21,417 nucleotides of DNA, taken from positions 1 through 21,417 of the forward strand of contig CAZLGW010000063.1 of NCBI GenBank assembly GCA_964559125.1. The letters run 5' to 3'. Below are positions 1 to 8,875 of this stretch, in pieces. This DNA is from Ravibacter sp964559125 (GTDB taxonomy: Bacteria > Bacteroidota > Bacteroidia > Cytophagales > Spirosomataceae). Position 1 is the first letter of the stretch. Each line of letters opens with the position of its first letter. The position numbers and the translations under genes were made by a program. Below the pieces are notes generated by a model. It was not told where the DNA came from, made no database searches, and saw only the letters and a list, made by a program, of their open reading frames with translations.

Positions 1-2330
1 GTAAAAATCACCACATCCGTATTCCTCCCCTTATCATCGGCGCACGAAATTTTCACCACACCCGACGGAGGCTCCAGGAATACCGGCTGTGAAGGCGATG
101 CTTTCTTCAACACCCGGTCGTTGACCAGCCAGGTAACGCTGCCTACATCCTGGGCTGCCTGGCACATCAACTGGATTTCCGAGCCTTTGCCCGACCGGAG
201 ATAATATTCGGTTCCCTCCTGGGGGCTCACGATCACCGGCGCCCCTTCTACGAATATCCTGTCACAGTCCGGGTTGTGAGGCGGTATCTTCGGGTACGGG
301 ATCTTGGCATAGTTGTAGAATGCGATAAGCTCCGGCGCAAGGTTCGGGTAGCTTTTCTTCGACACCTCGCCGGCGGGCAGGCAGTGAGCGCAGTACGATA
401 TATTTGCCCCGGCATCTGTAAAGACCTGCCGCAAGTGCTCGCACCTCCTGAAACCGGAGACGCCTATGATCGCGTCGCCGTTTATAATATCGGTACAACC
501 CTCTGCCGGGATATCGCCTGTATGCGAACACACCTTCCGAAGCTCCAGTTGAGCCGGCTTTACAAACCAGTCCTTCGGTGAATTATAATCGATCGTATTA
601 AAGAGCTCAAACAAAAGAGGAGTGGCAATGTTCGCACCGCTCAGCTCGGGAACCCCCTTCCCCGAGAAATTCCCGACCCATACCCCGATCGTATATCTTT
701 TGTTGTACCCGATGCTCCAGGCATCCCGCTTACCATAGGAAGTACCCGTTTTCCAGGCTATACGCGGCAGCCGGTAGGTGTTGTCAAAACTGTTGGGTAG
801 GTCCGGCCGGTCGGACTGCGACAGGATCTGCGTCACCATGTAGGCCGACTCCTCCGAAACAAGGGGCGTGCCTGGCCCGTTTTTTACCGGTCCTTTTACT
901 AACCTCACTTCACAGTAATGCCCATGTCTTGCGAACATCGCGTACATGCGGGTCAGTTCTTCCAATGTTGCACCGCACCCGCCCAGGATCAGCGAGAGTC
1001 CAAGTCCGTCGGCTTGTTTGTCGATCGTTTTAAATCCTGCTTTTTTCAACTGATCGATCATGTTCCTGGTCTCCAGTTGGCGAAGCAGCTTAACCGCAGG
1101 TATGTTGAGCGAGTTGGCAAGCGCAAATTCTACGGTAACCGGACCTTTGAATTTCATATCGAAGTTTTCCGGCTCATAGCCCCCAAAATTGGAAGGAACA
1201 TCATTGATCACACTTTTTGGGATAGCCAATCCTTTGTCGAACACCGAAGCGTACAAAAAGGGTTTGAGTGTACTGCCGGGCGATCTGACTGCCCTGACGC
1301 CATCGACCTGGCCTCCGTCAAACGGGTTCCCGAAATCGGCCGAACCTACATATCCTTCCACTTCCATCGTTTCATTGTTCAGTACCAAAACCGCGGCGTT
1401 GTTTATTCCGAGCGTACGGATCCGGTTGACGTAATTCTTCACCAGCGCTTCGGCCTGCGATTGCACGGGCTGCCGGAGCGATGCCACGATGATATGATCT
1501 GACGGATATGCCTTTTTAATCCTTATAGCGAAGTGGGGGGCCTTTCGGGGCGCCTCCTTCCTGGAGGCTTCCATAGGTTCTTCCAGTGCATCGATAATGA
1601 CCCCGTCCGGGAAAAGGCGGCTCTTTCCGAATCTTTTCAGCCATTTATTCCTCTCGCCCAGAAGACGCTGGTTTCCTTTTTGTCCCGGGGTAAGATAGGC
1701 GGGATTATTCGGGATTACCGTAAGGGTCGTGATCTCGGCCAGGCTCAGCAGCCGGGGTGGCTTGCCGAAGTAGAGCACCGAAGCCGACCTGACACCTTCT
1801 ATGTTACCCCCGAAAGGTACCAGGTTAAAATACATCTGCAGAATCTCATCCTTGGAATACCTTCTTTCCAGCCTGAATGCGTTCCATACCTCGATCAGCT
1901 TGCTTTTCAGAGTACGGGGCCTGGGTTGCATCATACGCACCACCTGCATGGTAATGGTAGAGGCTCCCGAAACTGTTTCCCGTTGTATGATATTGGCTGC
2001 CAGGGCCTTTAAGACCGAAGCGGGATTCACTCCCGGGTGGTAATAGAAATACTTATCTTCCTTATACAGGAACGTTTTCTTTAAAAGAGGGGTAATTTCG
2101 TCGAGCTCCGCATACATACGCCACTTGTCGTCGCCGGAAAGAAATGCATGCATAAGATCCCCGCTCTGGTCTTTGACCTGTACGGAATAGAGAATATTCT
2201 TTTCAAAGGGAAATGCCAGGTCATAGACCTTTATGATCATCCAGACGCCGAAGATTACCCAAACCCAGGGTTTCCTTAACCAGCTCCGAAGCACTTCTTT
2301 CGACAACATTGGGGTTTCCTTCCGTGTCAT
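1..2330 (-). CDS. pbpC: Penicillin-binding protein 1C (bifunctional glycosyltransferase/transpeptidase), 3' end cut by window edge
   Basis: Peptidoglycan polymerase and cross-linker anchored in the inner membrane, active in the periplasm. I read one uninterrupted frame from the ATG at 2330 to the left edge, 776 codons, with no stop. Seen in order: an N-terminal hydrophobic segment (about residues 15-33); a GT51 domain with the EDKYFYYHPG motif (likely catalytic Glu91) and GASTITMQ; then a transpeptidase domain with SPGSTLKP (nucleophile Ser353, Lys356), NSLN (Ser407) and KTGT (Lys527). A cysteine-containing stretch and a beta-rich tail resembling the PBP1C C-terminal domain follow. PBP1C proteins are usually about 770-800 residues, so little is missing. 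A second in-frame ATG at 2309 has a GGAA-type sequence ahead of it and is an alternative start. In many Bacteroidota pbpC sits beside an alpha-2-macroglobulin gene; none is visible here, but the downstream side is cut off. Confidence 0.95.
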   Translation of the reverse strand, partial: MTRKETPMLSKEVLRSWLRKPWVWVIFGVWMIIKVYDLAFPFEKNILYSVQVKDQSGDLMHAFLSGDDKWRMYAELDEITPLLKKTFLYKEDKYFYYHPGVNPASVLKALAANIIQRETVSGASTITMQVVRMMQPRPRTLKSKLIEVWNAFRLERRYSKDEILQMYFNLVPFGGNIEGVRSASVLYFGKPPRLLSLAEITTLTVIPNNPAYLTPGQKGNQRLLGERNKWLKRFGKSRLFPDGVIIDALEEPMEASRKEAPRKAPHFAIRIKKAYPSDHIIVASLRQPVQSQAEALVKNYVNRIRTLGINNAAVLVLNNETMEVEGYVGSADFGNPFDGGQVDGVRAVRSPGSTLKPFLYASVFDKGLAIPKSVINDVPSNFGGYEPENFDMKFKGPVTVEFALANSLNIPAVKLLRQLETRNMIDQLKKAGFKTIDKQADGLGLSLILGGCGATLEELTRMYAMFARHGHYCEVRLVKGPVKNGPGTPLVSEESAYMVTQILSQSDRPDLPNSFDNTYRLPRIAWKTGTSYGKRDAWSIGYNKRYTIGVWVGNFSGKGVPELSGANIATPLLFELFNTIDYNSPKDWFVKPAQLELRKVCSHTGDIPAEGCTDIINGDAIIGVSGFRRCEHLRQVFTDAGANISYCAHCLPAGEVSKKSYPNLAPELIAFYNYAKIPYPKIPPHNPDCDRIFVEGAPVIVSPQEGTEYYLRSGKGSEIQLMCQAAQDVGSVTWLVNDRVLKKASPSQPVFLEPPSGVVKISCADDKGRNTDVVIF

Positions 2331-2392
2331 AAAAAAACCGAAGACTTTCCTGTGTGAAAGGCTCCGGCTCAGGATATCGGCAATGAAACAGG

Positions 2393-3142
2393 CTAATTAG
2401 CCGTGCTCTTAAAAAACCCCTTCGGATCCGGCGATTTTTCAGATAGCTGCTCAACAAACTGGAGATTGACAAGCGAGAAATTGAGCGTCCTGCCTTTATG
2501 CAGGTTCTCCCAGGCCTCGTTGTAATTTCCACGGTAATATTCGGCAACAGACAAATTAAAGAAGGTCTGGGCGTAGCCTGGATCAAGAGCGGCAGCCTGT
2601 TCGAGCAGGCGTTGTATATCTTCCAGCTTGACGCTGTCGGCAGATTCTTCGTAGAGCTTAATAGAAATCGAAGAGAGGTCGACCATCAGCGGCACGTTCT
2701 GAGGCTCTATTTCGACGCCCTTCTTCAGCATCCGGAAGGCGTTGTTAAAATCCTCCCGTTGAAAACAGACTACTCCCAGCCCCCAATAGGCGTCTACATT
2801 TTTCTCGTTCAGCAGATATGCCAGGTTGAAACGGTAAGAAGCAGTATCGAGCTGTCCTTCCTGCAGGTATTCCCAGCCCCTGGCGGCAAAAAACTGGCTG
2901 GCCTCTTTGCGCGATCCGAAATTGGCATCGCAGTCATTCAAAAAGCTAATCTCCTCCTTGATCTGGTCGGAAGATTTCCGCAATTCGCCAAAAAGGGGTA
3001 ATACTTTTCTTTCGGAAAGAGATAAAACCCGTCTTTCCTGCGACGGCTCTCCAACCGGCTGGCTGTTACTGACAAGCTGCGCCTGGGCTTTTACTATCCC
3101 AGGTAAAACCAGCACAAACCAAATACCGACCTGAATCCTCAT
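2393..3142 (-). CDS. Exported TPR-repeat protein
   Basis: A 249-residue protein of unknown specific role. It starts with a short basic N-terminus, a hydrophobic core and an Ala-rich cleavage-like site (IVKAQAQ, about residues 17-23), so it is probably exported to the periplasm. The rest is helical, with tetratricopeptide-like repeats: one around AYWGLGVVCFQREDFNNAFR, the next ending near VEIEPQN, and further ones around AAALDPGYAQTFFNLSVAEY and YYRGNYNEAWENLHKG. TPR arrays mediate protein-protein contacts. The gene lies 62 bases upstream of pbpC on the same strand, so the two may be cotranscribed, and a scaffolding role for the murein synthase is possible but only inferred from position. No catalytic motif is visible. 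The start ATG at 3142 fits the signal peptide well. Confidence 0.8.
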   Translation of the reverse strand: MRIQVGIWFVLVLPGIVKAQAQLVSNSQPVGEPSQERRVLSLSERKVLPLFGELRKSSDQIKEEISFLNDCDANFGSRKEASQFFAARGWEYLQEGQLDTASYRFNLAYLLNEKNVDAYWGLGVVCFQREDFNNAFRMLKKGVEIEPQNVPLMVDLSSISIKLYEESADSVKLEDIQRLLEQAAALDPGYAQTFFNLSVAEYYRGNYNEAWENLHKGRTLNFSLVNLQFVEQLSEKSPDPKGFFKSTAN

Positions 3143-3226
3143 TTTAATGCTTTTCTAAACTATAAATTCTAAGAAGGGATCTAGCTAATATGAAACGGTA
3201 AGTATACAACAATTATTACATTTTTT

Positions 3227-4540
3227 TCAACTCTTCCGTTTTGACCCTCGCCTGACTGAAGGTGATTTCCTGGCCGGCCTGCTTTTTTTCTCATGGAAGG
3301 CCCCCTGAAAATCAGGGTCTTCACGCCGTCGCTGATTGTCTATTTCCCTAAGCATGACCTGTTTTTCTTCGAAAGAGGTGGGCGCTATCGTAATGTCGGG
3401 CAGGTCCTTCCCCGGGATCTCCATCCTGATCAGGGCCTCGATTTTTTTTATATGATATTCGTCAGCCATCGTCATAAACGTGATCGCCTGCCCCCTGCTG
3501 TTGGCCCGCCCTGTCCTCCCAATCCGGTGCACGTAATCCTCGTAGATCAGCGGTACGTCAAAATTGATCACATGACTGACTTCGCTGACATCTATTCCCC
3601 TGGAAGTGACGTCGGTGGTTACCAGCACGCTTATGTCGCCGTTCTTAAAGTCATTCATGGCATTGATACGGGTATTCTGTCCTTTATTGGCATGTATTAC
3701 CCGTATCTTTTCCTCGGGGATTACTTTCCTTTCCAGGTATTTATAGATGTTATTGGCCGTTTCCTTCGTCCTGGTAAATACCATTACGCGGTTAAAATCT
3801 TCATTTTGCCTTAAAAGATGCTCCAGTAAAAAAACTTTCGTTCTGAAATTCGGCACTTTAAACAAAACCTGCTCCACCATCTCCGAAGTAGTGGCCTGCG
3901 GCGACACCTCTACCCGCGTCGGGTACTCCAGGAATTCTGCCGAGAGCCGCTCTACCTTGTCGGGGAACGTGGCCGAAAACAACAGGTTCTGCCTCTTGAC
4001 GGGGATTACCTCCAGGATTTTCCTGATCTGGGGCATGAAGCCCATATCCATCATCTTGTCGGCCTCGTCCAGGACCAGTGTATTCAGATGCTTGACTACA
4101 ATCTCGTTTTTCAGGTATATATCCATAAAACGTCCGGGCGTGCTGACGATAATATCGATGCCTTTCCGTATACTCTCTATCTGCTGACTGGCCCCGATCC
4201 CTCCGTAGAGACAGGTATGTCTCAGCCCGGTATACCGGGCAAGAGCCTCGATGACCTGTCCCGTCTGAAGCACGAGCTCACGGGTAGGCGACAACACCAG
4301 TCCCCGTACATGGTCTCCCTGCGGATATTTTAATTTCATCAGCAGCGGCAATACAAACGCCGCTGTTTTACCCGTTCCGGTCTGTGCAATTCCCAATACA
4401 TCGTGACCGGCCATAATAAGGGGTATAGCCTGGCTCTGGACCGGCGTAGGTTGGTCGTAGCCTGCTTCAGCGATCGCATTGAGAAGCTGACGGTTGAGTT
4501 TAAGATCCTCAAAAGATATTACAGCCGTTTTTTCCATCAT
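3227..4540 (-). CDS. DEAD-box ATP-dependent RNA helicase (RhlE/DbpA-like)
   Basis: Unwinds structured RNA using ATP, in the cytoplasm; probable roles are ribosome assembly or RNA turnover. All core motifs are present in the 437 residues: Q motif (PTPVQSQAIP, about 31-40), Walker A AQTGTGKT (52-59), PTREL (85-89), TPGR (134-137), DEAD (158-161), SAT (189-191), TSRGID (312-317) and HRIGRTGR (338-345). The C-terminal tail after about residue 400 is basic and low in complexity (rich in R, K, S), typical of RhlE-type proteins in this phylum and probably RNA-binding. The start has two adjacent ATG codons (4540 and 4537) and either could be used. The subfamily is uncertain, so no symbol is given. 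It is divergent from the dehydrogenase at 4635. Confidence 0.95.
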   Translation of the reverse strand: MMEKTAVISFEDLKLNRQLLNAIAEAGYDQPTPVQSQAIPLIMAGHDVLGIAQTGTGKTAAFVLPLLMKLKYPQGDHVRGLVLSPTRELVLQTGQVIEALARYTGLRHTCLYGGIGASQQIESIRKGIDIIVSTPGRFMDIYLKNEIVVKHLNTLVLDEADKMMDMGFMPQIRKILEVIPVKRQNLLFSATFPDKVERLSAEFLEYPTRVEVSPQATTSEMVEQVLFKVPNFRTKVFLLEHLLRQNEDFNRVMVFTRTKETANNIYKYLERKVIPEEKIRVIHANKGQNTRINAMNDFKNGDISVLVTTDVTSRGIDVSEVSHVINFDVPLIYEDYVHRIGRTGRANSRGQAITFMTMADEYHIKKIEALIRMEIPGKDLPDITIAPTSFEEKQVMLREIDNQRRREDPDFQGAFHEKKSRPARKSPSVRRGSKRKS

Positions 4541-4576
4541 GTAAAGGTATGGAAATATAACGAGCGGATGCAGCCC

Positions 4577-4604
4577 TTGTTTTGAGAGGACTTGCTTAAC
4601 TTTG
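4577..4604 (+). promoter_or_regulatory. Bacteroidota-type promoter for the dehydrogenase gene
   Basis: TTG at 4577-4579, a 17-base spacer, then TAACTTTG at 4597-4604, which matches the TAnnTTTG -7 consensus of the phylum. The predicted transcript start is near 4610, giving a leader of about 25 bases to the ATG at 4635. The spacer is slightly shorter than the usual 19 or so. Confidence 0.45.
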
Positions 4605-4634
4605 TGTGTTTGCGAATATTGTATTTTACAAAGA

Positions 4635-7598
4635 ATGTCTATCGAAACAACTGCCGGCGGTATATCTTTTGCCGGGCTTTCCTCCGGGCTTGAGGGCGAA
4701 TTCTACAGCGACGACGTGATGCGCACGTTATACGCGACCGACGCCTCAGCTTATCGCGAAATGCCCCTCGCCGTAGCCGTACCAAAGTCGGAGGATGACC
4801 TGAAAAAGCTGATCCGGTTTGCAAACGAGAAGCGCATTCCGCTGATTCCGCGTACCGCCGGGACTTCCCTCGCCGGGCAGGTGGTCGGCAGGGGGATAGT
4901 GGTAGACGTTTCCAAATACTTTAACCGGATTCTCGAGATCAACCCGGCAGAAAAATGGGCCAGGGTCCAGCCGGGAGTCGTCAGGGATGAGCTCAATATG
5001 GCCCTTAAGCCTTTCGGGCTGTATTTCGGCCCCGAGACCTCCACCGCCAACCGGGCGATGATAGGCGGAATGGTGGGAAATAACTCGTGCGGATCGAATT
5101 CGGTAGTTTACGGCAGTACCAGGGAACATCTGCTGGAGGTACGCGCACTGCTGTCAGACGGGTCTGAAGCGGTGTTCAAAAACCTATCGCCGGAAGAGCT
5201 GAAGAGCCTGATATTCGAGAAAGATCAGTCTCCCCTTCTGAAACAGATCTATCATACGACCGACCGGATCCTTTCCGATCCTTATAACCGGGATGAGATC
5301 CGGAGGAATTTCCCTAAAAAATCTATCGAGAGAAGAAATACGGGCTATGCCCTCGATATGCTGCTTGACTGCAGCCCTTATACGGAGAGCGGCCCGGCGT
5401 TTAACATGTGCCGGTTGATCGCTGGTTCGGAGGGGACGCTTTGTTTCCTGACAGAGATCAAAGTGAAAATTATTCCGCCTCCCCCCCCGTCACAGGGGTT
5501 GGTTTGCGCCCACTTCAATACTATCGACGAGGCGCTGCGTGCAACGGTGCTGTCGCTGAAATACAAGCCTCAGGCAGTAGAACTGATCGACAGCTACATC
5601 CTGGAATGCGCTGCCAAAAACCCGGAGCAAAGGCAGAATGCTTTTTTTGTAAAATACAATGAAAAAGGAGATTATCCGGCCATTCTGGTCGTAGATGTTT
5701 CGAATGAAACCCCCGAACAGGTTGGGCAAACGGCCCAACTCCTGGAAGCGGAATTCCGGGCGAAGGGTATGGGTTACCACTTCCCGCTGCTCGTAGGCGA
5801 CGATACGAAGAAAATCTGGACATTGAGAAAAGCGGGACTCGGCCTGCTCGCCAATATTCCGGGCGACGACAAAGCGGTTGCCGTTATCGAAGACACCGCG
5901 GTGGATGTGGAGGACCAGCCGGAATATATCCGTGATTTTAACACTATTCTTCAAAAGCACGGCATGTCTGCGGTCCACTATGCGCACGCCGGCTCCGGGG
6001 AAATACATCTGCGCCCCATTATTAACCTGAAAACCAGTGAAGGACACCGGCAATTCCGGATGATCGCCGAGGAAATTGCTTCGCTGGTGAAAAAATACGA
6101 CGGCTCGCTTTCAGGCGAGCACGGCGACGGCAGGCTCAGAGGAGAGTTTATTCCCCAAATGGTAGGGGATCATAACTACGGCTTATTCAAGCTGATCAAG
6201 GCTACCTGGGATCCAAAAGGCATTTTCAACCCCGGAAAAATAACGGATACGCCTCCTATGGATACATATCTCCGTTATGAGGCCGACCAGAAAACCCCGG
6301 AGATCCCGACTTACTTCAGGTTTGAAAACCAGACCATCCTTCAGCATGCCGAGCAGTGCAACGGCTCTGCCGACTGCCGGAAGACTCATCTCAGCGGTGG
6401 GACGATGTGTCCCAGCTTTATGGCCACCCGGAACGAGAAGGATACGACAAGGGCCAGGGCCAATATGCTGCGCGAAATGCTCACTAACTCCGATAAGGCC
6501 AACCGCTTTGATCATGCGGAGATAAAAGAAGTATTTGATCTCTGCCTGGCCTGTAAAGGATGCAAAGGGGAGTGCCCTTCCAACGTGGATGTCGCCAAGC
6601 TGAAAATGGAGTTCCTGCAGCACTATCATGACGAGCACGGCGTACCGCTCAGATCATGGCTCGTCGGGAATTTCAGTAAAATGAGCGGTCTGGCTGCCGG
6701 CATTGCGCCGTGGGGCTACAATCTCATTTTCAAAAATGCCCCCCTTCGGAAGATCGCCAACCGTTTGGTCGGCTTTCACCCGGAACGGACCATGCCGCTG
6801 TTGCATAAAACTACCCTGAAAAGGTGGTTTTCGGGCAGGAAGAAAAATACGGGCCGGACGCCCAACGGGCGCAGAGTCTATTTCTTCTGCGATGAGTTTA
6901 CCAACTACAACGATGTCGAAATCGGAAAAAAAGCCGTCGGGGCATTGGAGAAGCTGGGTTATGAGGTCATTATACCCGACCACGCGCCGTCGGGCAGGCC
7001 TCAGCTTTCCAAAGGACTTCTGAAAGATGCCAGGAAAATTGCCAACCGGAATGTCGCCGCGCTCAAAGACATCATCAGCGACGACACACCCCTGGTGGGT
7101 ATAGAGCCGTCGGCGATCCTGACCTTCCGCGACGAATACCCCGATCTGGTGGCTGATTCCCTTGTCGAAGCAGCGAAATCATTAGCTGTAAACTGTCTTC
7201 AGTTCGATGAATTCGTAGCGAGGGAAATGGATGCCAAAAGAATTTCGAGAGATGTGTTCACTTCCGAAAAACGCCTGATCAAACTGCACGGACATTGCCA
7301 GCAAAAAGCAATCTCAAGCCTGACACCGACAAAAAAGATGCTGTCTTTCCCGGAAAATTATTCGGTTCAGCTTATTCCTTCAGGCTGCTGTGGTATGGCC
7401 GGCTCTTTCGGCTATGAAAAAGAGCACTACGATATTTCGATGAAAATCGGTGAATTGGTGCTGTTCCCGACCGTGAGACAGCAACCCGAAGAGGTGATTA
7501 TCGCGGCACCCGGCACGAGCTGCCGTCACCAGATCCACGACGGCACGGGGAGGACAGCGCTGCACCCGGCAGAGGTACTCTGGGAGGCGTTGAGGTAG
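4635..7598 (+). CDS. Fused FAD-linked oxidase and Fe-S dehydrogenase (YdiJ/GlcD-GlcF type 2-hydroxyacid dehydrogenase)
   Basis: A 987-residue protein predicted to oxidise a 2-hydroxyacid (D-lactate, D-2-hydroxyglutarate or glycolate class) and pass electrons through Fe-S centres, probably to the quinone pool. The N-terminal half is a PCMH-type FAD-binding domain (GTSLAGQ at about 76-82) followed by an FAD-oxidase C-terminal domain containing SGEHGDGRLRGEF. Next come CNGSADC (Cys575, Cys581), MCPS (Cys592) and CLACKGCKGECP (637-648), which are ferredoxin-like cluster ligands. A cysteine-rich domain follows with Cys888 and GCCG (Cys918-919). The first half of the paired cysteine-rich module reads PSGRPQLSKG around residues 785-794, without the usual Cys pair. 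Length matches the roughly 1000-residue YdiJ family. ATG 4635 is chosen because an upstream TTG at 4602 lies inside the promoter element and the protein would begin with an unrelated Cys-rich tail. The exact substrate cannot be read from sequence. Confidence 0.9.
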   Translation: MSIETTAGGISFAGLSSGLEGEFYSDDVMRTLYATDASAYREMPLAVAVPKSEDDLKKLIRFANEKRIPLIPRTAGTSLAGQVVGRGIVVDVSKYFNRILEINPAEKWARVQPGVVRDELNMALKPFGLYFGPETSTANRAMIGGMVGNNSCGSNSVVYGSTREHLLEVRALLSDGSEAVFKNLSPEELKSLIFEKDQSPLLKQIYHTTDRILSDPYNRDEIRRNFPKKSIERRNTGYALDMLLDCSPYTESGPAFNMCRLIAGSEGTLCFLTEIKVKIIPPPPPSQGLVCAHFNTIDEALRATVLSLKYKPQAVELIDSYILECAAKNPEQRQNAFFVKYNEKGDYPAILVVDVSNETPEQVGQTAQLLEAEFRAKGMGYHFPLLVGDDTKKIWTLRKAGLGLLANIPGDDKAVAVIEDTAVDVEDQPEYIRDFNTILQKHGMSAVHYAHAGSGEIHLRPIINLKTSEGHRQFRMIAEEIASLVKKYDGSLSGEHGDGRLRGEFIPQMVGDHNYGLFKLIKATWDPKGIFNPGKITDTPPMDTYLRYEADQKTPEIPTYFRFENQTILQHAEQCNGSADCRKTHLSGGTMCPSFMATRNEKDTTRARANMLREMLTNSDKANRFDHAEIKEVFDLCLACKGCKGECPSNVDVAKLKMEFLQHYHDEHGVPLRSWLVGNFSKMSGLAAGIAPWGYNLIFKNAPLRKIANRLVGFHPERTMPLLHKTTLKRWFSGRKKNTGRTPNGRRVYFFCDEFTNYNDVEIGKKAVGALEKLGYEVIIPDHAPSGRPQLSKGLLKDARKIANRNVAALKDIISDDTPLVGIEPSAILTFRDEYPDLVADSLVEAAKSLAVNCLQFDEFVAREMDAKRISRDVFTSEKRLIKLHGHCQQKAISSLTPTKKMLSFPENYSVQLIPSGCCGMAGSFGYEKEHYDISMKIGELVLFPTVRQQPEEVIIAAPGTSCRHQIHDGTGRTALHPAEVLWEALR

Positions 7599-7605
7599 GG
7601 GCTCT

Positions 7606-8394
7606 TTAATAACTCCCTCCTGCGCCGCCGCCGCCGAAGCTTCCGCCGCCGAAGCCGCCAAAACCTCCGCCGCCACCTCCAAATCCGCCGCCGAAACCTC
7701 CTCCTCCCCAGCTCCCTGAGGAGCGCCCGCGGCCCGAGTAGGTAGTGTAAGGCCAGAATACAGGTCCGGCGTTATATCCTTTTCCCCGGTTATTACCTCC
7801 TTTTCCACCACTGGAAATCGAGATCAGCACGATGATGAATATGATAATAAAAACAAGCAGCCCGATAGGAAACCCTTCCTCCTTATCCGCCGCAGGGTCA
7901 GCTTTGTATTCCCCTGCCGCATACTTCATAATGGCATCCACGCCCCGGTCAAGCCCCCTGTAGAACATCCCGTTCCTGAAATCCGGGATAATGACCTGGT
8001 TAATGATCCGCTTGGCTATTGCATCGGGGATCGCCCCCTCCATCCCATAGCCTGTAGCGATAAACACTTTCCGGTCGGACGAGGCCCAGAGTATTACCAG
8101 GCCGTTATTTTTGCCCTGCTGGCCGACACCCCATTCCCTGCCCAGGGCAAACGCATAGTCGGCAATGGGGTGATCGCCGGTAGTGGGAACGACCACTACG
8201 GTGATCTGGGTAGAAGTAGAGTCATTATATGCAACCAGCTTCTGCTCGAGGGCAGCCGCTTCTGTCGGGTTCAGTTGCTGTGCAAAATCGTTGACCAGCC
8301 GCGGAGGATCAGGCCTGGGCGGAATGTTCTGCGCAAGCCCCGCCAGGCCGGAAAGGAAGACAAAAAAAACGGAAATAAGCCCCTTTACATTCAT
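7606..8394 (-). CDS. Exported TPM-domain membrane protein with Gly-rich tail (YgcG-like)
   Basis: A 262-residue protein with a signal peptide (about residues 1-21, ending AGLAQ), a TPM domain (about 30-165), one transmembrane helix (about 175-194) and a tail of almost pure Gly with Phe and Ser (about 228-262). The TPM domain would face the periplasm. TPM domains occur in proteins linked to photosystem II repair in plants and, in bacteria, to membrane or envelope stress functions; the biochemical role is not settled. It is the last gene of a lemA-TPM-TPM cluster and starts 3 bases after the stop of the preceding TPM gene, so translation is probably coupled. Its stop lies 7 bases from the stop of the converging dehydrogenase gene, and no obvious terminator separates them. 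Confidence 0.9.
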   Translation of the reverse strand: MNVKGLISVFFVFLSGLAGLAQNIPPRPDPPRLVNDFAQQLNPTEAAALEQKLVAYNDSTSTQITVVVVPTTGDHPIADYAFALGREWGVGQQGKNNGLVILWASSDRKVFIATGYGMEGAIPDAIAKRIINQVIIPDFRNGMFYRGLDRGVDAIMKYAAGEYKADPAADKEEGFPIGLLVFIIIFIIVLISISSGGKGGNNRGKGYNAGPVFWPYTTYSGRGRSSGSWGGGGFGGGFGGGGGGFGGFGGGSFGGGGAGGSY

Positions 8395-8397
8395 TAT

Positions 8398-8841
8398 CTA
8401 TTTGCCAAAAACAATCTCATCCGGCAGCTCATTGTCTTTATTTCCGTGGTAAGGAAAGTGCTTCTTTAACTGCTCGCCTGCTTCCAGGATTCCCTGCACG
8501 AAGCCTTCCGCAAATTCTCCTTTGATAAAATGCTCCCGGAGATGCTCTTTCGTAGTTTCCCAAAAATCTGCCGGGACTTTCTCATGGATCCCTTTATCCC
8601 CGATCACGGCAAACTTATGGTCTTCATAGGCCAGGTAAAACAGTACCCCGTTGCGAAGCTTTGTCTGCTGCATTTCCAATTCGTCAAAAACTGCCAACGC
8701 CCGCTCTATGACGTCTTCCGGGCAGTTTTCTTCGATAAAAACCTTCAACTCTCCGGACGTCATTTTCTCAGCAGCGGCGATGGCTTCCACAACCTGCTTT
8801 TGCTGCTCCGCAGTAAAGAATGGTACCTTGTTAGAGGACAT
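8398..8841 (-). CDS. TPM-domain protein without signal peptide
   Basis: A 147-residue protein consisting of a single TPM domain. The start MSSNKVPFFTAEQQKQVVEA leads into a segment with SGELKVFIE, then GVLFYLAYEDHKFAVIGDKG and a C-terminal helix. No signal peptide or membrane helix is seen, so it is probably cytoplasmic or peripherally bound, unlike its neighbour at 7606-8394. The paired TPM genes, one soluble and one membrane-bound, together with lemA form a cluster repeated across Bacteroidota, from my knowledge of the families. Function is unknown beyond likely cooperation with LemA. Confidence 0.88.
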   Translation of the reverse strand: MSSNKVPFFTAEQQKQVVEAIAAAEKMTSGELKVFIEENCPEDVIERALAVFDELEMQQTKLRNGVLFYLAYEDHKFAVIGDKGIHEKVPADFWETTKEHLREHFIKGEFAEGFVQGILEAGEQLKKHFPYHGNKDNELPDEIVFGK

Positions 8842-8875
8842 TCAGAATAGGTTAATTCTTGAAAAGTCAGCGAGT

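Noticed and set aside
918..2012. Long plus-strand frames antisense to pbpC
   Set aside because: They mirror the codon pattern of pbpC, which carries all expected catalytic motifs on the other strand.
2221..2586. 121-codon minus-strand frame bridging the TPR gene and pbpC
   Set aside because: It overlaps two well-supported genes in another frame and has no family resemblance.
4542..4549. TACCTTTA-like element in front of the helicase gene on the minus strand
   Set aside because: One mismatch to the consensus, and it abuts the start codon, which would need a leaderless transcript; too weak to call.
7582..7625. Possible terminator between the convergent dehydrogenase and TPM genes
   Set aside because: Only a 5-bp GGGAG/CTCCC pairing with a long loop and no T-run; chance-level.
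7380..7811. 143-codon minus-strand frame rich in Ala and Glu
   Set aside because: It is the out-of-frame reading of the poly-Gly tail of the TPM gene extending antisense into the dehydrogenase gene.
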